Shown: one piece after another, positions 62,003 through 64,000 of the stretch
How positions within the stretch are numbered: position 1 is the first letter of the stretch
Layout of the letters: each line of letters starts with the position of its first letter
Translations under genes and position numbers: made by a program
The notes under the pieces: generated by a model
Database searches by the model: none
Seen by the model: only the letters and a program-made list of their open reading frames with translations
Told to the model about the DNA's origin: nothing
From: Collinsella aerofaciens
Lineage (GTDB): Bacteria > Actinomycetota > Coriobacteriia > Coriobacteriales > Coriobacteriaceae
Assembly: GCF_018785245.1 (NCBI RefSeq)
Contig: NZ_WQPL01000007.1
Coordinates: 62,001 to 126,000 of the forward strand
Length of the DNA stretch: 64,000 bases
Direction: 5' to 3'

Positions 62003-62557
62003 TTACTCATCAAGCTTGAGATTCTTCAATGCTGCAAATGGATTTTCCGTGGCAGCGGCCCATTCTGCCTCTGCCTGGGCGGCGCAATCGCATTGCTCGA
62101 TGTTGAGATTGCAACCGCAAGTGGGGCACAGACCGCGACAATCGGGCTTGCAAAGCACCACAAACGGTGTGTCCATAACGACCGCGTCATTGATGGGCTC
62201 GCCCAGATCGACGATGCGGTCCTCACCCAGGAGCTCGTAGCCGTCCTCGTAGGCCTCGGGATCCTCGGGCTCCTCAAAGAGGTAGAACTCCTCGATCTCG
62301 CCAGCGATATCAAACGAGGCGGGCTCCAGGCAACGATCGCACTCGCCGGTGGCGTGCGCGCGGACCATGCCCGTGAGCAAGACACCGGTACCGGCATTGG
62401 TAAAGACAACGTCGTAGTCGATGCCGTCCTGTAGCTGGTACTCCTTCTCGCCCACCGTGTAGGTGGCGACATCGACCTTACCGGTCAGCGGATACGAATC
62501 TCCAGGAAACTCGAGCTGCTCGGAAAGATCGACGGTAACGCTCGGGAACTCAGCCAT
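62003..62557 (-). CDS. YceD/DUF177 family protein
   Basis: A 184-residue DUF177 protein whose start overlaps the upstream stop by one base (TAATG). Cysteine clusters ATGECDRCLEPASFDI and CKPDCRGLCPTCGCNLNIEQC are typical of the family and may hold zinc. YceD is linked to 23S rRNA accumulation and always near rpmF. Confidence 0.9.
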   Translation of the reverse strand: MAEFPSVTVDLSEQLEFPGDSYPLTGKVDVATYTVGEKEYQLQDGIDYDVVFTNAGTGVLLTGMVRAHATGECDRCLEPASFDIAGEIEEFYLFEEPEDPEAYEDGYELLGEDRIVDLGEPINDAVVMDTPFVVLCKPDCRGLCPTCGCNLNIEQCDCAAQAEAEWAAATENPFAALKNLKLDE

Positions 62558-63054
62558 TACCACTGACCATTCTGTTGGGCGGCACCCTCGTTGAGCTGCT
62601 GACGGCAACGGGTAACGGTGCCGGTCAGGCTCTTGAGGTTCTCCTCCAGGTGCGTAAAGACCTGCTCTGCGTAGTCCTCGGCAGCATAACGCGTCTCGCG
62701 CTCGTACTGCTGGGCACGATCGCGGATGTCGTCGGCTTGCTGTTGCGCAAGGCGGACGATCTCCTGCTCACCGGCAATGGTGAGGGCCTGCTGCTGAGCG
62801 TCAGCGATGATGGAATCGGCCTGAGCGGCGGCGGAAGCCATAAGCTCCTCGCGCTCCTTAAGGATACGGCGGGACTTCTGCCACTCCTCGGGATAGCTCA
62901 TGCGGATCTCGTCGAGGATGTTGAAGAACACGTCGGCGTCGATGACCTTGAACTGAGCGTTCTTGCCGAAAGGCGGCTTGGCTTCCTCGATCAGCCCTTC
63001 GAGCTCATCGACCAAGCTGACGATCCTATCGCCAGGAAAATTCTCGCCCGGCAT
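62557..63054 (-). CDS. Coiled-coil DivIVA/SepIVA-like protein
   Basis: A 165-residue cytoplasmic protein. A short N-terminal segment (GDRIVSLVDELEGLIEEAKPP; DADVFFNILDEIRMSYPEEW) is followed by a continuous coiled coil rich in Ala, Gln and Glu to about residue 155. The layout and the position beside coaD resemble actinobacterial SepIVA, a septation and cell-wall organiser. An ATP synthase b-like annotation is a common misreading. ATG 63054 has AAAGGAG. Confidence 0.75.
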   Translation of the reverse strand: MPGENFPGDRIVSLVDELEGLIEEAKPPFGKNAQFKVIDADVFFNILDEIRMSYPEEWQKSRRILKEREELMASAAAQADSIIADAQQQALTIAGEQEIVRLAQQQADDIRDRAQQYERETRYAAEDYAEQVFTHLEENLKSLTGTVTRCRQQLNEGAAQQNGQW

Positions 63055-63122
63055 CCGGTCTCCTTTCATAGGTAACATATCATCGTGCTAGTTTACCACA
63101 TGCCACCAGGCAATAAGAAACG

Positions 63123-63620
63123 TCACGAAAAGCGATGTTTGAGCGCTTCGACCACGTTGGGCGGGACAAACGTCGATACATCGCTGCCGAGCGAGGCGAT
63201 CTGGCGTACCACCGAGCTCGAGATATAGCCGTACTGCGGCGCACTCATGACAAAGATGGACTCCAGCTCGCTATCCAGGCGATAGTTAAGGTCGGCCTGC
63301 TGCAGCTCATACTCAAAGTCGGTCATGGCGCGCAGGCCCTTGACCACGGCACCCGCCCCCTGCTCACGAGCGAAGTCGACCAAGAGGCCGGTAAAGGGCA
63401 GGACCTCGACGCCGTCGATATCACCGAGCGCCTCGCGGGCCAGCGCCACGCGCTCATCGAGCATAAACGTGGTGCCTACACCGTTTTTACCTTGCGACTC
63501 GGCAACAGCGACGATCACGCTGGGAAAGATGCGGCGGGCACGGCGGATCACATCGATATGGCCAAACGTGATGGGATCGAAGGTGCCCGGGACGATCACG
63601 CGGTTGATGGTGTCATTCAT
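63123..63620 (-). CDS. coaD: Pantetheine-phosphate adenylyltransferase
   Basis: A 165-residue CoaD for coenzyme A synthesis: VIVPGTFDPITFGHIDVIRRA (T/HxGH site) and YGYISSSVVRQIASLG (ISSS motif). ATG 63620 overlaps the rsmD end by 8 bp; the longer frame is antisense noise. rsmD-coaD is a standard pair. Confidence 0.95.
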   Translation of the reverse strand: MNDTINRVIVPGTFDPITFGHIDVIRRARRIFPSVIVAVAESQGKNGVGTTFMLDERVALAREALGDIDGVEVLPFTGLLVDFAREQGAGAVVKGLRAMTDFEYELQQADLNYRLDSELESIFVMSAPQYGYISSSVVRQIASLGSDVSTFVPPNVVEALKHRFS

Positions 63621-64000
63621 GGGCGTCCTCCTGAAACGTCGTGGCATCGTTGTTGTCGGCATCTGCGCCGGCGTTGTCGCCTTCACCATCGTTATCGTCG
63701 ACCCAGCGAAGCAGGTCGACCGAGGTAATGCCGTAGCGCTTCTCACGTACAGTCTCAAAGCCTGCCGGATGCGCGCCCGCATCGGCGGCGGCATGCTCAA
63801 ACAGGACGTAAGCGCCAGACGCAAGTAAACCCTGCTGAGCCAGGTCCTGCAGCAGTTCCTCGACCGGCTCGGCACCAAAAGCATAGGGCGGGTCGAGCAG
63901 GACCAGATCAAAGGGGCCGCCCGGTACACGACCGCGCGAGGCACTCGCCAGCATGTCGCCCGTGACCACGCGCCAACGCGCACGGTCACGGCAGAGCGAC
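63613..64000 (-). CDS. rsmD: 16S rRNA (guanine966-N2)-methyltransferase RsmD, C-terminal part
   Basis: The 3' 129 codons of a gene that continues past the right edge. The catalytic motif LVLLDPPYAFG is visible, with VLFEHAA and TVREKRYGITSVDLLRW typical of RsmD. The last about 30 residues are an unusual Asp/Ala/Asn-rich acidic tail. The N-terminal SAM-binding part is outside the window. Confidence 0.88.
   Translation of the reverse strand, partial: SLCRDRARWRVVTGDMLASASRGRVPGGPFDLVLLDPPYAFGAEPVEELLQDLAQQGLLASGAYVLFEHAAADAGAHPAGFETVREKRYGITSVDLLRWVDDNDGEGDNAGADADNNDATTFQEDAHE

Noticed and set aside
1-64000. Prophage, defence island or biosynthetic cluster
   Set aside because: No integrase, capsid, restriction, toxin-antitoxin, CRISPR or large synthase genes were seen; gene content is housekeeping plus transport.

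Overview
The window is about 60% GC and reads like a chromosome segment of a gut actinobacterium of class Coriobacteriia, most probably Collinsella or a close relative. This rests on gene order (alaS-ruvX-mltG-aroK-aroB-pepP-efp-nusB; coaD-rpmF-plsX-acpP-rnc-smc-ftsY-ffh), a long canonical T-box in front of ileS, the PTS fructose set, and intergenic hairpins carrying GGGAC motifs. The genus is an inference; no database search was possible. Almost every gene is on the minus strand. Plus-strand exceptions are the first five genes, an RpiR regulator, a tiny membrane protein, a GldA-like dehydrogenase, cobO and a DUF134/NifX-like fusion.

Layout. 39-5582: an uptake cassette with an exported Tat-lipoprotein CbiK chelatase, a small lipoprotein, a binding protein, a FecCD permease and an ABC ATPase with an extra C-terminal domain. 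It probably serves heme, another tetrapyrrole, or chelated iron or cobalt. It ends at a decayed IS3-type transposase fragment (5609-5692). 5695-9578: TetR regulator, flippase-like membrane protein, two identical tRNA-Glu(CUC) genes and the CCA-adding enzyme. 9774-17664: fructose/PTS region with two PfkB kinases, EI, HPr, FruA (IIB-IIC-IIA) and a divergent RpiR regulator, with two unusual inverted-repeat elements between ptsH and fruA. 17724-22821: recN, nadK, tlyA, xseB, nusB, asp23 and efp. 22981-30920: pepP, an AroB-like protein that has lost its catalytic residues, aroK, yqeG, mltG, ruvX and alaS.

31115-41000: a small membrane protein, a SigB-type sigma factor with a short RsbW-like partner, a DUF948 protein and an AI-2E family membrane protein, then rarA, dgt, a minimal prepilin peptidase, a membrane glycosyltransferase, a RluA-family enzyme and lspA. 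41000-53500: a folded intergenic element, ileS with its Ile T-box, gldA-like dehydrogenase, DUF523, ftsH, cobO, a MATE transporter, a TrmH methyltransferase, folA-thyA and a self-regulating-looking DUF134/NifX fusion. 53616-64000: ffh, ftsY, smc, rnc, acpP, plsX, rpmF, yceD, a coiled-coil SepIVA-like protein, coaD and the 3' part of rsmD, which runs off the right edge.

Most of the window is housekeeping. The items that stand out are the chelatase-coupled uptake cassette, the eroded aro locus, a family of intergenic hairpins (two of which show stem covariation), the ~108-bp folded element beside ileS, and a terminator placed four bases before the plsX ribosome binding site.
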